Positions 63,501 to 64,000 of a stretch of 64,000 nt of DNA are shown one piece after another. The stretch comes from Psychroflexus sp. ALD_RP9. GTDB lineage: Bacteria > Bacteroidota > Bacteroidia > Flavobacteriales > Flavobacteriaceae. Numbering within the stretch: the first letter of the stretch is position 1; each line of letters starts with the position of its first letter. The position numbers were made by a program, and so were the translations under genes. The notes beneath the pieces were generated by a model. That model was not told where the DNA came from. It did not search any database and saw only the letters and a list, made by a program, of their open reading frames with translations. The stretch covers positions 2,464,001-2,528,000 of the forward strand of contig NZ_CP062973.1 in assembly GCF_017311165.1 (NCBI RefSeq), given 5' to 3'.

Positions 63501-64000
63501 ACACCGCCAGTTGCTCTTATTAAATTAGCTAGTGAAGCTAAACCCGGCAAAGGTATTTTTTTAGAAGATGGATAAAGATGCTTTGTAAATTCAAATTGAC
63601 CACCATGAATCCCATTAGAATATAATGGATGATGCAAGCTTACAATAACGGTTTTGTTTTGATTTTTTTTAATTTCGGTATCAAACTCTTCTATAAACTG
63701 CTTGCGCGTTTTTATTTCTTCGCAAGATTTGTTGATTTTAGGATGTTGATCCCAATCTTCTAAAAACCACTGTGAGTCAAGAGTAATTAAATAAACCTTA
63801 TCACTTAAATCTTGACCAGATATCCCGCAACCAGCCTTTGGTAACCAAGAGATTTTCTTATCAGAGAAGACTTCAACTAGATTTTGTTGCTCTTTTACGC
63901 CTTTTAGCTTGTTTCTCCAATCGTGATTGCCAGGAATCATAATCACAGATCCTTTAAAATTAGCGTAAACCTTGAGCTGTGCTTCAAGTCGAGCCTCTGC
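60584..64000 (-). CDS. Metallophosphoesterase fused to an Omp85-type barrel, 5' end cut off
   Basis: At least 1138 codons are in view and the frame stays open to the window edge, so the signal peptide and first metal motifs are missing. The phosphoesterase part shows IPGNHDW near the cut end, SLHHPLYSNGIHGG and TSGHEHSLQYI. A long middle region follows, with GDFDRHGDQWRW and RAIPRDRDQVFSNFDGGFL, reminiscent of kinase-like HipA-type fragments. The last ~350 residues are an Omp85/surface-antigen barrel (LNPSKGMRFNLKAAF, LGTNTGLRGFRRDRFTG), ending in an aromatic F. This fusion is known in Bacteroidota; it is probably at the outer membrane, and its substrate is unknown. It is convergent with the NlpC/P60 gene, 2 bp apart. 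Confidence 0.9.
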   Translation of the reverse strand, partial: AEARLEAQLKVYANFKGSVIMIPGNHDWRNKLKGVKEQQNLVEVFSDKKISWLPKAGCGISGQDLSDKVYLITLDSQWFLEDWDQHPKINKSCEEIKTRKQFIEEFDTEIKKNQNKTVIVSLHHPLYSNGIHGGQFEFTKHLYPSSKKIPLPGLASLANLIRATGGVSKQDIQNQQYQSLVKQLEARANKWGNVIFTSGHEHSLQYIENGRLKQIVSGSGSKFSYVKLGLNSKFAYPGQGFAVLDIYKDQSSQVKFYQAKDSNPHLIYSTQIHKPHYLNTSVNFTDNNSKYVTATIYDDINFKNNATTKAVWGEHYRKMYTTPIQLKSVKLDTLYGGLSPMRLGGGNQTNSLRLNDSLGREYNIRELKKDAVRLLQTNVYQDEYLQDEFNNTVIESLLDDFMTASHPFGFLAIPEMAEAVGVYHTNPELFYIPKQKALGKYNQSHGNSIYMIEERPEEHWINQNIFGNPNHDIVSTADMYERLKRDEKYQLDEQHYIKSRVFDILIGDFDRHGDQWRWAEFENINGDDQHIFRAIPRDRDQVFSNFDGGFLNLLRAVSSFPKIYQEYGSDIEHINWYSYNTHSQDRNLMRFSGKDDWLKAAKEIQLQLSDSIINRAFSHLPDEVKDENFNKLISVVKQRKENLDQLIAEYYDVIAKYMVLFSTNKDDFIDVHFNPNNTVNIKMYRNKGGERENLIADNTYSDKLTKEVWVYGLSDDDIFTVTGLNKSKLKIRLIGGYGNDVYHAQQQPQIVIHDFKSLENTIKAKKVKTHLTDDYEENTFLRKRTVRSTSLVLPRFGFNPDDGFLIGGAVSLGHKGFIGKDFTRKHHLNFGYYFDTSSYNVSYEFEHADIIGDYSAFARISYTDPSYARNFYGFGNNTPNFDDQLGRDYNRVRIRDLSFDVGFRKDTKYGSLFEYGLAYDAIEVNRTENRFIDEVGDELSENNPAFFENKNYLSLQANYEYESFDDKLNPSKGMRFNLKAAFTNSLHNTTRNFASLNPSVVFFNPLSINKKWVLKTQVQSQIRFGDEYEFFQAAQLGTNTGLRGFRRDRFTGKNALASSIDLRYGFNQFSTKIVPLQIGVFGGFDLGRVWLDDVTSNQWHNSYGGGFWLNMANLLTGQVNVFHSNDGFLFTFGFTTDF

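Overview
The window is AT-rich and reads as the chromosome of a member of the Bacteroidota, most likely a Flavobacteriaceae bacterium. The evidence is the fused LpxC-FabZ, the type IX secretion regulator PorX, the 7TM-HD protein, the Bacteroidota-type LuxC-like reductase beside serC, promoters of the TTG / TAnnTTTG kind, almost no Shine-Dalgarno sequences, and lipoproteins with SCSSDDD or ACSDDDD tethers. I do not assign a genus. No rRNA genes, CRISPR arrays or prophages are visible.

Layout. 1-3.5 kb: a truncated zinc alcohol dehydrogenase, a DoxX-like membrane protein, an rluD-PASTA pair and a ferredoxin. 3.5-7.7 kb (+): LuxC-like acyl-CoA reductase, serC, serA, rlpA and a small membrane protein. 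7.8-11.4 kb (+): a compact probable metal-uptake locus, with a TonB receptor between two small secreted His/Cys proteins, followed by a His-rich lipoprotein. 11.5-14.4 kb: aldehyde dehydrogenase and corA. 14.4-22.5 kb (-): a complete histidine operon, hisGDCBHAF(IE), preceded by a promoter, a His-rich leader peptide and an attenuator. Its last cistron is a truA (hisT) homologue. 22.5-33.5 kb (-): prohibitin-like, vWA-like, fabG, sucD, then lipid A genes (lpxD-like, efp, lpxA, lpxC-fabZ, lpxD) and an HD phosphohydrolase. 33.5-43.9 kb: porX, tsaE, alanine dehydrogenase, MltF-like, a SpoU methyltransferase, mutS and a sugar porter. 44.1-44.4 kb: tRNA-Gly(GCC) and tRNA-Leu(TAA), separated by a GC-rich hairpin element that carries a copy of the tRNA-Gly 3' end.

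45.7-50.5 kb is the accessory part. A 1258-residue single-chain restriction-modification enzyme (PD-(D/E)xK nuclease plus Eco57I-type methylase) carries a complete-looking HUH/Y1 (IS200/REP-transposase-like) domain, inserted just before the NPPY motif. The same locus has four copies of the perfect 20-bp palindrome CAAGGGGTCATGACCCCTTG, two inside the gene and two downstream. Each seeds a short tandem array of 21- or 27-bp units. Decayed copies of the enzyme's 3' end lie among the downstream repeats. Upstream is an array of five GAAACGGTTC-like dyads at 21-22 bp spacing, then an HU-like protein gene. I regard this combination of restriction enzyme, HUH domain and palindromes as the best candidate for an undescribed system.

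51.3-64 kb: a lipoprotein MBL-fold hydrolase, two small exported proteins, rpsA-cmk-7TM-HD (-), thiolase and NlpC/P60 peptidase (+), and a metallophosphoesterase-Omp85 fusion that runs off the right edge.
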